From Hexactinellida sp. DTS-2022 (taxonomy: Eukaryota; Porifera; Hexactinellida), in contig JAPNXP010000007.1 of the NCBI GenBank assembly GCA_028753945.1, forward strand, positions 248,001 to 312,000: 64,000 nucleotides of DNA, in the 5' to 3' direction. Shown in pieces: positions 1 through 15,000 of the stretch. Position 1 is the stretch's first letter; each line of letters opens with the position of its first letter. The notes beneath the pieces are model-generated. The model was not told the DNA's origin. It worked only from the letters and a program-made list of their open reading frames with translations, and ran no database searches. A program made the position numbers and the translations under genes.

Positions 1-3000
1 GTTATAACACCTCTCTACTCTTTAGTACAATCGGATGACTACGATAGAATCAAGACTACCTTCAAGAGATACGCGGGTCACAAAGAGACTATTTCTCAAA
101 TGACTTTTGTTAGAGATATATTCGCAGAAGTTCCTCCCAGAATATCTGAGGTACACTAGCGTTGCTAGGGTAGATAGCCAATAGAATGTTAGCTTTGTAG
201 TCGTATGTTATTCTGTTTGTTATATTTATGTTGTTAGTTATTTCGGGGTTTGTTTCAATTGTTTGTTTATGTATTGTTGTTTACTTGTTTATTTATCTTT
301 GTACTGTTGTTACTTGTTTGTTTACTTGTTTGTTGTTTACTTGTTTAGTTAATTGTGTTGATGTTTACTTCCTTGTTTACCTGTTTGTTTATTTGTGTTG
401 TTGTTTACTTGTTTGTTTACTTGCTTGTTTACTTGTTTGTTTACTTGTTTGTTTACTTAGGAGCTATATTTGACGTTTGGCGGACATCCTACGAAAGGAA
501 TTTCTTTCAAAGATCTGTTCTGTGGTTTAGTTCTCCTTTGCAGAGGATCAAACGATGAAAAGATTAAATGTTAGTTCCATAATATACTATACAGTCGACT
601 CCGCTTAATAGAGTCACCTCGGGACCAGGTTGCTTTGACCCAATTAAGCGGAGAAATCTATTAACCGGTGGCTCTATTAAGCGGAGTTGACTGTATTTAT
701 GTTTAGGGCATTTCAATCGTTACGTAACTCAAAATTCCTGGCAATTTCCTCCCTATGTCACACTTTTTGACCATTTTATTATCTAAAAAGTATGGTCTGT
801 CACACATTGGTTAATTTACCCATTTTGAAGCATACGTAACGTTTTAACTGCCCTTATAACCATATTTATAAACTGCCAAAAGTGGTAGGAAAGGAACATC
901 TATAGGTACAAACAAGGAATTATCCAGGAGAGACGCTCCTATTTGGAGTATGATATTTTGAATTTTTGAGCGCGTTAATTTGTAATCTTCTCCTATACCG
1001 TAACATTAATTTGTGATTTAGGCGTATTAAAATTGTATCATACTAGGATTAGGAGCGTATTTACAAATGGCTGTATAATACACTGTGTACATAACTGTGT
1101 TATGATTGTGTCTGTTTATAGTTCTGTTCGCTATAATATCCGGAGGACATAATGTGGTGTCTATTGAGGATATCAGTCGATTGTGGAATTTCTCTTATTC
1201 GTCTCCGCTGGCTGAGAATATCAAACAAGACTTTGTAAGTTTAATTATTTAATTAATTAAATATCTATATATCTATCTAGCTATCTATCTATCAAAGTAA
1301 TAACTAACTCTTACATATACATTAGTATTACCCAGTTAAATTACGGTGAACAAAATACAGTAGAACCTCGTTAGTAGGAACACCAGGGGACCGTCTAAAT
1401 GTGTTCGCCTTATCCGGAATTCGTATTTACCAATATCATTTGTATTTAAAAGGCTTTGAAGGGGACTGAAATAGTGTTCGTTATAACCGTGTTCGTACTA
1501 ACGAGTTTCTACTGTATATAACTAGCTTACTTACTACAGTCGACTCCGCTTAATAGAGCCACCTCGGGACCAGGTAGTTTTGACCCGATTAAGCGGATAA
1601 ACCGATTAACCGGTGTTCCTATTAAGCGGAGTTGACTGTATCTAACTAACTAGCTAACTAACAAACTAACTAACTAACTAACTATCTAGCTAACTAACTA
1701 ATATCTTACCTGTATATCTCTATATAGAAGGTACCCCTGAACCTATCTGACTTCAGAGTGTGGCTATTGGACTACAGAAGCATAACAGACTTCACTAAGT
1801 GGCTCCTTATGGAGAATATGAACTCTATTCAGCTCTCCGACGATATTTATGTTCCCACTTTCCATGAGACCCTAGCTGACTATTGTAAACGTAAGTTATA
1901 CTAAGTTATAGTTATACAGTAGCCTATACGTACAATGTAAGTTATATGTTATGTTATACTAGCCTATGTATATACCTACAGTAGAACCTCGTTAGTACGA
2001 ACACAGTTAATATGAAATTATGGTTAATACGAACACTATTTCAGTCCCCTTCAAAGCCTTCTCAATACAAATAATATTGGTAAATACGAATTCCGGATAA
2101 GGCGAACGCATTTGACGGTCCCCTGGTGTTCCTACTAATGAAGTTCTACTGTATTACATTATTATTATTTATATGTTTCAAATTCAAGTGCTAAGAATTT
2201 TGGCGCGTTAAATTATAATCATTAGGATATAATTTACGCGCCTAAAATTTTAGCGCCTGAATTTTCACACTGGAATGTTAGTTTGTTCCAATTTCGTGAT
2301 CAAATATTTGTTTGTTTGTTTGTTTGTTTACTTTATATAATTTTGTTTAGTGAGCAAGAAAGATATTTGGGATTTCGAAAAAAAGTTCTATCTTCTCAAA
2401 AGCAAATCCGAAGCTTCCAAGTTTGACCTCAAATATTTTATTTTAATAACTTGCCCTCCTCTACCACGAGAACTTTCCACAGGTAAAAATAAACAGAATA
2501 ATTATACCTCCTTTATGGAACTAACACCTTGTTATATCCAACTTTCTTTTTCCAAATTGGAACTACAGTAGACAATGTTAATAGGAACACCAGGGGACAG
2601 TCGTATTAACCGGAATTGGTATTAACCGGAGTCACTTGAATGCATTAGTATAGGCTAGAAGAATTATTAAACCTTGTATTTCTAATGCTTGTGGTTAATT
2701 AAGCATTCTTATAAATCTAAAACTTTGGGTGTGCATATTAGTGCATCTTGTTCCGATTACAACAGTTATTATATATTATACAAAGCTTTATTAACATAGT
2801 CTACTGTAGTTATTTCCGGTCCCCTTCAAAGCCTTTTGATATTTTAGAAAATACAGTAGACTTAGTTAGTTAGCTAGCTAGTTAATTACTTAATTAGTTA
2901 GTTAGTTAATTAGTCAGATAGCTACAGTCGAAATCGGGTTTTTATGCCACGGGTTTTTTCCCCTCTTTTCCATGCATTTAGGGGGTAAAAAAATCCGATT

Positions 3001-6000
3001 TCGACTGTACATAGTTGTTAGATAGTTAAGTAAATTAGTTACTATTAACAGAGTATTATGTACATACTATATATAAGTGTCACATGGTTTTTATCACAAA
3101 GTTAATTAGTCAGATAGTTAGTTAGCTAGTTAATTAGTTATATAGCTAGTTAGTCATATAGTTAGTTACTTAGTTAGTTACCTATTAACAGAGTATTATG
3201 TACATACTGTATAGAGGTTTATATGTGTTGTGTATATTAGAGCTATTCAAGTGGCTTGATCAGAACAAGGACGGACATCTTGACATTGTTGAGATGGCTA
3301 AAGGGATTGCCTACTTATCTAGATTTGATAATAATAAGAGAATTGAGAGTAAGTTGTTGTTGTTGTTGTTGTTATTAAGAATTCGCTCCCAATTTCAGTT
3401 CCTATACAACTTGTTTTAAATAAAACTTACTTATTTTTCGGCCAACATCCTACTATATAAAACCCGGCTTTGCAAAGGTGAATTTATGATGTTAAAATGA
3501 TTTTCCAGTACCTGAAAATTACATTAGAAAAGGTGCTTACCGATGTATAAGCAATTCCTTTTCAATTTATATTAACCGGAACTAAGAATATACAGTCAGG
3601 TCTGCTTAGTGTGAAACTTTTATTATGAACAAGCCCTATGGTCCCAAATTAACAACTACATAGGTTTTGTATTAAGTTGAGTTCGCATATTATAAAGAAC
3701 TGGACTGTATTATCGAAACTAATCTTATATTAACCGTAACTATAAGTGTTCTATAACTATGTATTTATGGCTCTATAACTATGTATGTCTTATTTTAGCA
3801 ATGTTCGAGTTGTTCGACAGAGACGGAGACTCTCTTCTCAACCGAGAGGAGCTCAGGAATGCTATAGAACTGCTATACGAGATTAAGAGAAGAAACCAGA
3901 TGGACTGTACTCCTGTAAGCTGTTGTTGTTGTTGTTGTTGGTGTTGTTGTTGTTGTTGGTGTTGTTGGTGTTGGTGTTGTTGTTGCAGTTGGTGGTATTG
4001 CTGTTGTTGTTGTTTGGTTGTTGTTGTTTACTACAGTGGTGTTCGCCTAATAGCAATTGCTCTAATTGCAAGTTATTTCAGTCCCCAAGCGAGCATTTAA
4101 TGTTAATTCTGTTCCTCTAATAGCAAGTTGGCCTATTAGCAAGCAAATTTCGTGCAAAATGCGACTTGCTATTACGCGAACACCATTGTACTTTTGTTTA
4201 CACATTTGTTTATATTTATATTATGGTTTTAGGAAGAAGTTGATTTGCAACAGATTGTTAAGGAAATATTGCAACTTGAGAATGAAACTGAAGGAAAACC
4301 TAAAGATTTTGTTAGTTAAAATCAATACAAACAAATACAGTAGTTCTGTTAATAGGAACACCAGTGGACCGTCTTAATATGTTCGTATTATCCGGAATTC
4401 GAATTAACCGGAGTCACTTGCATGCATTTGTATAGGCTAGGGGAATTAACCTTGTATTTATAATGCTTGTGGTTAATTAAGGATTCAGAAAAATCTAAAA
4501 CTTTGGCTGTGCATCTTGTTCCGATTACAACAATTACTATATGTTATACCAAGCTTACTTACAATCAGGATTTCATCCAGAAAAAATAATTTGAGCTCGT
4601 TCACACGCGCCTTAATTATTCATTCCGTATTAAGATATTTCCCTTATCCGTGTTCCTACTAACGAGAGTCTACTGTTGACATATAATTTGTTTACTAGTT
4701 TGTTTACTTTCCAGATAACACTGACAGAGTTTATAAACTGGGGGTCAAAAGATGGGTGTGTATTAGAGGAATTGTTAAAAGTTATTTTCCAAATCTGCCA
4801 CATTATATTTGGACTCAGGCCTGAACGGAGAATCGATGAGAGAGATATTATTAAGTGAGTCAATTTATTCTACAATGTATTCCTATTTGTTTACCTCTAG
4901 TTTACAATTTGTTTATTTTAAATTTATATTTTGTTTACTTTAGGTTTCAATTTGTTTACTTTAGGTTTCAATTTGTTTACTCTAAATTCAATTTGTTTAC
5001 CTCTAGATTTCAATTTGTTAATCCCTTAGGTTTTAAGTACCAATTTTGGTTTACATTAAATTTCTATATCTTTACTCAAGATCCCAATTTGTTTACCCTA
5101 GGGTCAAATTGTTTTCCTTTAGATTTCAATTTATTTATACCTTAGATTTCAAATTGTTTACCTGTACTTTACATTTAAATTTTATTACCCCAGGGTCTAT
5201 ATATTTACAACATTTTCCTGTACCTTTGGTATAACATTACACAAACCACATTGGTATTAATTAAAACCACATTGGTATAATATTATTTATAGAGGTTACA
5301 ATACTATAAGCACTATATAACATTATTCCATTGGCATGGTAATCTTGGTATAACATTATTCCATAGAGGCTACATGATACGAGACATGAAGGAGAGATTG
5401 TGTATCGGAGACACGAAATATTTAGTTTCAAATACTTGGTTTGTAAACTGGCAGAAATTCGTTGAATACGACCCCACAACTACAACAGTTCCCTATTCAA
5501 ACAAACACTTTAAGCACAGCTCAAAGGCAATTCAGCCTAAGCGCATTAAGCAGGGCGAAAGAGGATATTATATGGACGAATACGAGCCTTATGACGTAGT
5601 GGCTGATAATGAGTGTAGGAAGTTAAGGGGGCCTGGCCCTATTGAGAATAGGAACCTGTGTCAATTCGATGCTAGAAATAAGGTACAGGTTAATATAACT
5701 CGGTTATAACAACATTCAAGGGACCAAAAATTGTGTTCATAATAGAGAGACTCATAATAAGAGAACTAAACTTAATACAAACCCTATGTAAGTTGTTAAA
5801 TTGGGACAATAGGGCTTGTTCTTAATAAAAAATCTTCATATTAAGCAGACGAAATCTTGTTCATAATAAGCAGACCTGACTGTATTATGGAAAAGTGGAC
5901 TCTGACAATTTAACGCGGCTAAAATGCCTAAATTTATACACGAAATTATTAATTACTCTGTAATAACTCTATATTATGATTGTCTGCTAATAGGCCTGCT

Positions 6001-9000
6001 CAGTACTAACAGGAGAGGGGGGCATTCTTAAGGTTACCCCTCCTCTGGAGGAGAACACGCATTACGTCACTCTACCGGAGCCCGTCTGGAAGGCACTGGC
6101 CAGCTGGTACGAGGGGACACACCCCCTGCCAAGAATTGTAAGTATAGGAACTACAGTAGAGCCTCTGAACAACGGACACCTTGGGACCGGAACCGTTGTC
6201 CGTTATTTAGAGGTTGTCCGTTATTTAGAGGTTGTCCGCTATTTAGAGGTTGCTTTTCTATTAGACATATGCTAAATAAATAAATCCGTGCCACGAGGGT
6301 TGTCCGCTATTTGGAGTGTCCGTTATGGGAGGCTCCACTGTATATGTATATGGAACTGGAACTATAGGTGTATTAGTTCCAGTGTTAAAGCGACATAAGG
6401 TATTATAAAACGACATAAGGACAGTTATAAGTAAAGCTTGGTATAATATATAGGAACTGTTGTAATCGGAACAAGATGCACTAATATGCACACCCAAAGT
6501 TTTAGATTTGTACGAATGCTTAATTAACCACAAGCATTAGAAATACAAGGTTAATTCCCCTAGCCTATACAAATGCATGCAAGTGACTCCGGTTAATACT
6601 AATTCCGGATAATACGAACATATTAAGACGGTCCCCTGGTGTTCCTATTAACAGAGTCTATTTTACATTTAATGGACTCAATTAATCGCTGTACAAACTA
6701 CAGTATACTCCGCTTAATAGAGCCACCGATTAATAGATTTCTCCGCTTAATGGGGTCAAAATTTCACAGGATTTATAGGACGGAATTACAGTTTGGCATA
6801 AAATATTTTCGGTTAATAGATTTCTCCGCTTAATCGGGTCAAAGCAACCTGGTCCCGAGGTGACTCTATTAAGCATCGTCTACTCTAGTTCTATTAATAG
6901 CACTATATCTATAAATAGGCCTACTTGAACAAAGACACAGAAACAATAGAACTAGAGCTCTACCCAATAAACCTATCCTTCTACAAACACACTTCGTTCC
7001 CCTCAAAGCACCAAGTGGTTAAACAGGGAGATAGCAGTGGATCTATAACGGTACAGAGTATAATACAGTATGTAGTGAATCTGAGTGGAACTGGTGGCAC
7101 AGCTGGCAACACCGGGCAACCCCAGAATATTAATCCCCCCGGCGTTCTTAATCCTATTTATAGACAGCAGTCCTATTATGGGGCCTTCAGTAGGTTAGTT
7201 AGCTAGTTAGATTGTTAGTTAGTTTGTTTGTTTATTAGTTAGTTAGATTGTTCGTTTGTAAGTTAGTTAGGTAGATTGTTTATTCGTTCCTTCGTTCGTT
7301 AGTTTGTTTGTTTCGTTGGTTGTTTGTTTATTAGTTGGTTAGATTGTTTATTTGTTTGGTTAGTTGGTTAGTTAGTGTTTGGTTATTTGGTTAGTTAGTT
7401 AGTTGGTTACTTGTTTTAGTTGGTTAGTTGGTTGGTTAGTTCGTTCGTTTGTTAGTTAGTTAGTTAGATAATTAGCTAGTCAATATCTACATATTTAGCT
7501 ATACTTGAAAGCCAGTTCATTGTTGTTATTGTTATTGTTGTTGTTTACTCTATCCCTATATATATATATCCCCAGATACGCTACCCTGAAGCAGGTGCAG
7601 GAGTTCATAGTTAGCATATTTAAGCTGAAGTGCGAGGAGGTGCGACTGTGGGACCTAAGTGAGGAGGAGAGTCCCGTTCTATTGGAGGAGGAGAGTAGCA
7701 CCTTAGAGGAACTGGGGTACACGGATAAACACAAGCTGCTCATAGAGATTAGGAACAAGGACAACTCCTGGCCAGAAGAAGTAAACAACAACAATAACAT
7801 ATAGTATACTAATAAATAGATTGTATATTAATAAAGTATACAAACAAACAAACAAGTTACAAGCTAACTAACAAACCAATAAGCTAATAAACAAACTAAC
7901 AAAGAAATAGGCAAACAACAAACTACTAACTAACATATCAAACAAACAAACAAACTCCCGAACGAACGAACGAACGAACGAACGAACTACGAACGAACTA
8001 CGAACGAACTACAAACGAACGAATCACGAACGAAAAAACTACGAACTACGAACAATCTACAAACAACAACAACAACAACAACAACACTTAACACTTAACA
8101 CTATCTACTTAGGTAATACAGGTAATGCGTAAGGTGCAGAGACAGGAGAGTGACAAGGGTAACGTCCCTCAGTCCGCTGGTTCCAGTAAGGTGTTAAAGG
8201 GTTGCACCGGTCTAAACAACCTAGGGAACACCTGCTATATGAACTCCGCTTTTCAATGCCTTTCCAATACACACATATTCACACAGTACTTCCTAGTAGG
8301 GAGACATCTTAAGGAACTAAATAAGATTAATCCCCTGGGCACAAAAGGTGTATTGGCTAAGAGGTATGGAGAACTTGTGCATGATTTGTGGTCGGGTAAT
8401 AATAGAGCGATTGCACCACTCAAGTTCAAGTGGACACTAGGCAGGTATGTAACTGGTGTTTATATTTTATATCTTTCGTAAACATAAACGTAAACAAATA
8501 CGCACCTATATTTATTGCTTCTAAGTACAAGCTCGTTAATTTGAAAAATTATGTTCCGATTAGTAAATTCGTTCGATTAGTAAAGTAATACATTTATTTC
8601 TGTGGATGGGCATCTATAAATGAAACCCCGATAATCCGAACCAAAGTTATCAAAACTTTTAATGAAAACTTTTTTATAATAACTTTTACAGACAGTTTAT
8701 AATTATCTCCTATATACAAATTCCAATCTCATTAACTCGTATCTATAAAGCTATATACAGTAGAACCTCGTTAATACGAACACCAACGGACGGTCCAAAT
8801 TTGTTCGCTTTATCTGGAGTTCGTATTAACCGGAGTAATACCCATTCAATAGCCATTGTAGGGACCTGATTTTGTGTAAACATCTGTTCGTCTTATCCGG
8901 AATTTCGTATTACCGTGTTCGTACTAACGAGGTTCTACTGTATATAGCTATGCCCCTATATATATACATTCCCATATCCCCTATATCCCCTAGATACGAG

Positions 9001-12000
9001 CCCCAGTTCAACAACTTCAACCAGCAGGATGCACAAGAGCTGTTATCAGTTCTGCTGGACAGACTGCATGAGGACCTCAACCTGGTTATCAACAAGCCTT
9101 ATAAGGAGCTGCCCGACTCGGATGGGAGGCCGGATAGCGAGGTGTCGCAGGAGCACTGGGACTACCATCTCAAGAGGAACAGGTATGCATGCACATAACT
9201 ACGAGTGGCACCATAATATCCCCTCTAGGGGGCTAAAATAGAGGGTCAGAAATCGATCCCCTGGAAAGTTAGGTTACAGGGTAATTTTAGAATTTTCAGA
9301 TTCAATATTAACCCATAATTCGTATTTATTATATTTAAATTTTTATACAATTATCCACAACAAATTATAAACTAATTATTAAATACTTTTCAGATGAGAC
9401 ACTTTTTACTGGCACCCTAAGGTTCCATTTAATAATTCCCCCCAACGAGTATCCAATGTGTCCATATTTCACACAAGGAATTATCCAGGAGCGCGATCGC
9501 TCCTTTTTGGAGTATGATTTTTGGAAAATTTGAATTTAGGAGCGAAAAATTTTGGAATCCTCTCCTAATACTCCTATACCGTAACATTAATTTATGATTT
9601 AGGCGTATGAGAATTGGATTAGACCAGGATTAGGAGCGTATTCACAAATAGCTGTATAATACACTGGTACACACATAACTATGTAACCTGGGGTAACTAG
9701 GGGGGTATAACTCGTCTCATAAAGGGATATAAACCTTATTTTCGCTATATAACCTATGAATGGTAAAACACTTAAATTCAAGAGTAAAATTTCTCACAAT
9801 TAAGAGTTATGCAATAAAGTACAGTAGAGCCTCGTTAGTACGAACACCAGGGGACCGTCAAAATGTGTACTCCTTATCCGGAATTCATATTAACCAATAT
9901 CATTTGTATTGAAAAGGCTTTGAAGGGGCTGAATAGTGTTCTTACTAACCGTGTTCCTACTAACGAGGTTCTACTGTAATCAATTAGAAATCTGTTTTAA
10001 TTAAGACAGAATAATAATTATCTTCTATCTAGGTCGATTGTAGTACAGTTATTCCAGGGCCAACTCAAATCCATAGTCCGTTGCAAGCAATGTGGTTACA
10101 CAAGTGTTAAGTTCGATCCATTCACATTCCTAACCCTGCCACTTCCAACTGACTCCGATACAAACATTGATATTATCCTAATTCGGCTAGGGGGGGCAAT
10201 TCCCGAGAGGTACTCTCTTAAAGTTGACATCGAAGCCAAGTATTTCGATATAAAAAACCGTTTGGAAAAGGAATGCGATTTGAAGAAAGAAGAAATTATT
10301 TTCACAGATGTGAATGCAGGCACTGTTAGAAGTATTGTGCCTGAAAACCAGAAAATTAAGACTGTACTTACTGGTCAGTTCTTATGCAATAAAAGTTATT
10401 ATTTCGTTAGGAGCTTTATTTTAAAAGTTATTACGGCTATTATAAGCTATTATAGGAGCCACAGGAAATTAGTAGGAAATTAGGGCCAATTTAGGGCCAA
10501 TTTAATGGGAAATACAGTTTTATTTTTACACTCTAAATTACTGTATACTACGTTCTAATTTATAAATGTGAAATTCGAAATCAGCATACTAATTTACCAA
10601 TAATAATTCGGAAGTTAGTTTATATCTCAATTATAAAGCGGTTTCTATTCCCCCATCACTTTAATACAATCCGGACAAACAAACAAACAAACAAACAAAC
10701 TAACAAACAAACAAACAAACAACAATCGAGTTTTAATAAAATAGATTTTCAGACACATCAAGGCTATTATTTCCAACAAAAATCATCTTTATAAACCCTG
10801 GTATTATATTACAAAGGTGTTATCCGATATATAAGTCATCCCTTATTAATATATTCCCACTATTAGGTCAGCTGTATGCATTCCAAATACCCCCATGCGT
10901 TGCCGTGGAACCCACCCCTAGGGCGAATAGTCCAGACGCGATATTCAGAAAGAGAAAACTCTCCCAATTAAACAAAGCTAGCGAGCCCCGTCCTACAGAT
11001 AATAACATAACGGCTACACCAACTGTCAATGGTATAAATAACCTGACTGTATTTGATGTTGTTGTTGTTGTTGTTGTCTATCCTGTTCTTATTTTAATTT
11101 AACTACTTTAACTTTGGAACTACAGTAGGTCTGTTTGTTATGAACAATTTTTCGTCTGCTTATTATGGAAACTTTTTATTATGAACAAGCCCTATGGTCC
11201 CAATTTAACAACTTACATAGGGTTTGTATTAAGTTGAGTTCGCTTATTATGAAGTCTCTCTATTATGAACACAATTTTTGGTCCCTTGAATGTTCATAAT
11301 ATAAATAACCTGACTGTATTCACTTATGTTGTTGTTTACATTTATTATATTTTCACACCTTTCTGACAACAGGTGAGGTAGCTGAGAAGCCTACAGATTC
11401 CACCAATCAGATCCCAGGCTTGTCGGATGAAGAGGAGATAGTCTCTCAAGGAGAAAGATTTATTTTTGCGTTTCACAGAAAATGTGTAAGTTCCTATAAT
11501 TGGAATAGTAAGTTAGTAACTACAGTCAACTCTTCTTTTGAAGGCACTATCTTTTGGTCACACATTTATTAACCCTTCCATTGGAGGCGTTACGTAACGT
11601 TTGAACGGCCCTTAAGTTCAAATAGTAACTACAGTAAAACTCTGTTATAATGTACCACCTTTGAATGGAATAAGTACGTACTAACCGAGTTTACCCTACA
11701 TAGAAATATATCTGCTTTATAAACTTGGTTAAATAATAGTAGCTGTACAGTGAACTCTCGTTATAACACGAATTATGGGTGATTATTGAATCTGATAATT
11801 CTAAAATTACCCTGTAACTACAGTCAATTCTCGTTATAACGAAGTGCTTGGGACCTGTAAATCCCTTCGTTATATCCGGATATTCGTTATAAGCGGATAA
11901 TAATTAATACTAACCCAGGTACGTTATAACCGAGTCTACTGTATAAAGTTTGTTTTAAAACCTTAGTAAATTAAACACGCGAAAAAACACTTTCATTTTC

Positions 12001-15000
12001 ACTTTTAATTTTGAAATTCAATTAAACTTCACTTTCACTTGGCAACTAAGAGCTAGTTAGAGGATACTAGTTTAATAATTCTAATTATTCCTATTATAAT
12101 TATAACTATAGATACCAAATGACACCTATTTCGTGACGTCACAGAAGAACAGACCTCAGATATTCTCACAGCCTATATGCATTCCCTTCACGCCCGGACA
12201 CACGAAGCGCACTCTCTACGAACACGTCATGAAGAGTACAAAGCGACTCCTGTCAGATGTCCCCCCTGCCAACCAGGATGAGTAAGCACAAGTTATATAG
12301 ATACAGGCTATATAGTATTAGATTTAGTTTATATATATTATGCGCAAGTGGTAATAGCAAGTCGCATTTTGCAAGAAATTTGCTTTTTAAGGTCCGATCA
12401 TTAATAGGCGAACTTGCCCAGATTTAGTTTATATACAGTGGAACCTCGTTAGTACGAACACGGTTAATAGTATGAACACTATTTCAGTCCCCTTCAAAGC
12501 CCTTCAATACAAATGATTTTGGTTAAAAATAGTTAGTTAGAAAAACCTATTGAAAATAAACGGAATTGTAATTTTCTTACATATTTAGAAAAACCGATTA
12601 GTAAGAAACCCGGTTTCTATTTGTATTCTATTTATAGCTCAGACTCGGGTGCCTCTAAGGAACAAGAGAAGTCTGAGTTCCCATTCCAGCTAAAGACGGT
12701 GCACAAAGACGGAGTCACCTGTGCCACGTGCCCCTGGTACACATTCTGTCGGGGCTGCCTGATACCCTGTGACGACACACTTATAGAGACCACCGTAACC
12801 TATTGCGGCATAGACTGGGAACCAGGCGTGCTGCATCTCAGATACCAATACTCGGAGGAAAAGGTAATACACTAACCGGCCAAAAGTATTTGAACAGCAA
12901 TAATTTGTATTCAGACTTTTGAGGTTATACCAGCGTAATAACATTAGTAGATGCTACAAAATGGCTATTTACATGAAACGATATGTAAAGTATAATAAAA
13001 CAGCAAAACTTTCGAATTTAAATTTTTATGGAGCGCTAAATTTTCAGAGTTGTTTAGATAGCCGTTAATAAGTTACCAGACGAGTATTGTGTGTTATTAA
13101 AATCCCTATAGTTCAAATACTTTTGGCTGGTTAGTGCATTAATGATATTCACATTGCTTTAACCACATAAATCATGAAAAGTTTTAAAAATTTACATATT
13201 AAATACAATGTTATGTTAAAAATATCCCATTGCTTTAGTTTAGACATCAGTTAAGGAGTACAAGGTTTAATTCCCCTAGCCTAGACGGTCCCCTGGTGTT
13301 CCTATTATTCTATTTAAAGCGCCATAAATATAACTTATTATAGGAACTGAACTAACACATTTCTATAGGTCCCAAAACCCTTATACTCAAATAGGACTAT
13401 AAATATATATATATATATACCTTAGGTAAACAAGTAATCAACATAATCAGTCCTCCTAAAGTTACAATTCACACGTAATTAGCTCTATGTTATATAGCAG
13501 AGTACAAGGTCTATAAGTACTAATACATTAACAGCAACCACTGGATTTCTCAATACCAACTTTTTTCCCTGGATCGATACTATCATGAGTTTTCTTTGTC
13601 AGAGGTGTTTGTGTTTCGGCGCCTAAATGACTCTTTATTTCGGAGGCCATCAACACGAATGCTTGTTCTACATTTGTAGCTCCTTTCGCGCTTGTTTCTA
13701 AGAATGCTACTTTCAGACTTTCCGCATATTCCTTTGAAGTTGTATAATCGACGACTTTTTGGTTTACAAGATCACTTTTGTTGCCGACTAATAATCGCTG
13801 TACTTGGTTACTAGCGTATTTATTGATTTCAAGCAACCAATGTTTCACGTTATCGAATGATTCTCGATCGGTCACGTCGTAAACAACAATAATACCGTGG
13901 GCCCCTCTGTAATAAGAGGAGGTAATTGTCCGAAATCTTTCTTGTCCCGCCGTGTCCCAAATTTGGAGTTTTACGATCTTGTTATCGAGTGTAAGAGTTT
14001 TAATCTTGAAATCTACTCCGATAGTAGAAATGTAGGAATCAGAGAAAGTGTCGTCTGCGAATCGAAGAAGTAAACTGCTTTTTCCCACGCCGGAATCACC
14101 GATTAGTAACACCTTGAATAAGTAGTCGTATTCACCGCTCATATTATTAGCAAATTAGTTAGCTGCTCAATCAAATGTTAGAATAAATTGTTGTTAGAAT
14201 AAATAGTTCTTAAGAATAAATAGTTGTTAGAATAATCGATTGTTGAAATAATTAATTGTTAGAATAAATAATTGTTGGAATATTCAATTGTTATAATAAA
14301 TAGTTCTTAGAATAATTAATTGTTAGAATAAATAGAGCATCCTTATATGTAGACGGTCTATAAAAGCCCATACAAACTAAGCAAAAAATTTGTAGACTGT
14401 CTCTAAATTCTGTTTACCAAAAGCCCTACCATCTATGGGTAATACTATATTATATGTAAAGAAAACCTGGTCTAGAAAATACGGTCTACATATAAGTTAT
14501 TTCGAATAGATAGTTGTTAGAATAATTAGTTAGCTACTCAATAAATTGTTAGAATAATTATAAACTATACACATATTAGTTCCTATTTATAGTTCTACAA
14601 TAGTTGAACGTAGAAATTATAACGTCATCTCTAAAACTCTAGTGAATTGAAACTGAATTAAGTGGATTTTTTCTAAATTTAGACAATTTATGTCGTGTGC
14701 TTCATATTAGTTAAGTAAGCACTTTGATTAGTCAGGATTTTGACCTAAATTCTGTAGAATATTAATACGTATTTAAATTTAGGCAAAAATAGGAAATAAG
14801 CGTCGAAAAATAAACTAGAAATTTCTAAAATTGCGAAATTAGAAACAGAAATATATAATTAATATTTATTAACTATACAGTAGACTCTCGTTAGTAGGTA
14901 CACGAATAAGGAAAATATCTTAATACAAAATGAATAATTTTGGTGCGTGTGAACGAGCTCAAACTACTTTTTTTTGGATGAAATCCTGATTGTAAGTAAG

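Larger units (their letters stand above)
1..4854 (+). other. USP32: USP32 N-terminal EF-hand exons
   Basis: Eight exons encode the calcium-binding-like N-terminal half. The exon at 3241-3348 carries a canonical 12-residue loop ([12 protein letters not shown]), and the exon at 3799-3914 a second ([12 protein letters not shown]); acidic residues stand at positions 1, 5 and 12 of each. The earlier exons match the degenerate EF-hand-like start of vertebrate USP32, including FDL in exon 2351-2482. The exon at 4715-4854 contains [14 protein letters not shown], very close to the vertebrate segment just before the DUSP domain. Calcium binding by the two intact loops is inferred from their residues. 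Confidence 0.9.
5367..7780 (+). other. USP32: USP32 DUSP and ubiquitin-like exons
   Basis: The exon at 5367-5682 begins the DUSP domain ([12 protein letters not shown]). The exon at 5994-6137 carries [13 protein letters not shown], the conserved end of that domain. Exons 6919-7193 and 7576-7780 follow, with a ubiquitin-like fold ([13 protein letters not shown], then LRLWD-type and [11 protein letters not shown] segments) before the USP core. The order matches vertebrate USP32. The linker between residues [11 protein letters not shown] and the LPEP motif is short and poorly conserved. Confidence 0.9.

Noticed and set aside
228-558. Cysteine- and leucine-rich small frames near the left edge
   Set aside because: Translation of a GTTTACTTGTTT microsatellite in USP32 intron 1.
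4855-5234. Phenylalanine-rich frames after a USP32 exon
   Set aside because: Read-through of the TTTCAATTTGTTTACTTTAG minisatellite in an intron; no protein features.
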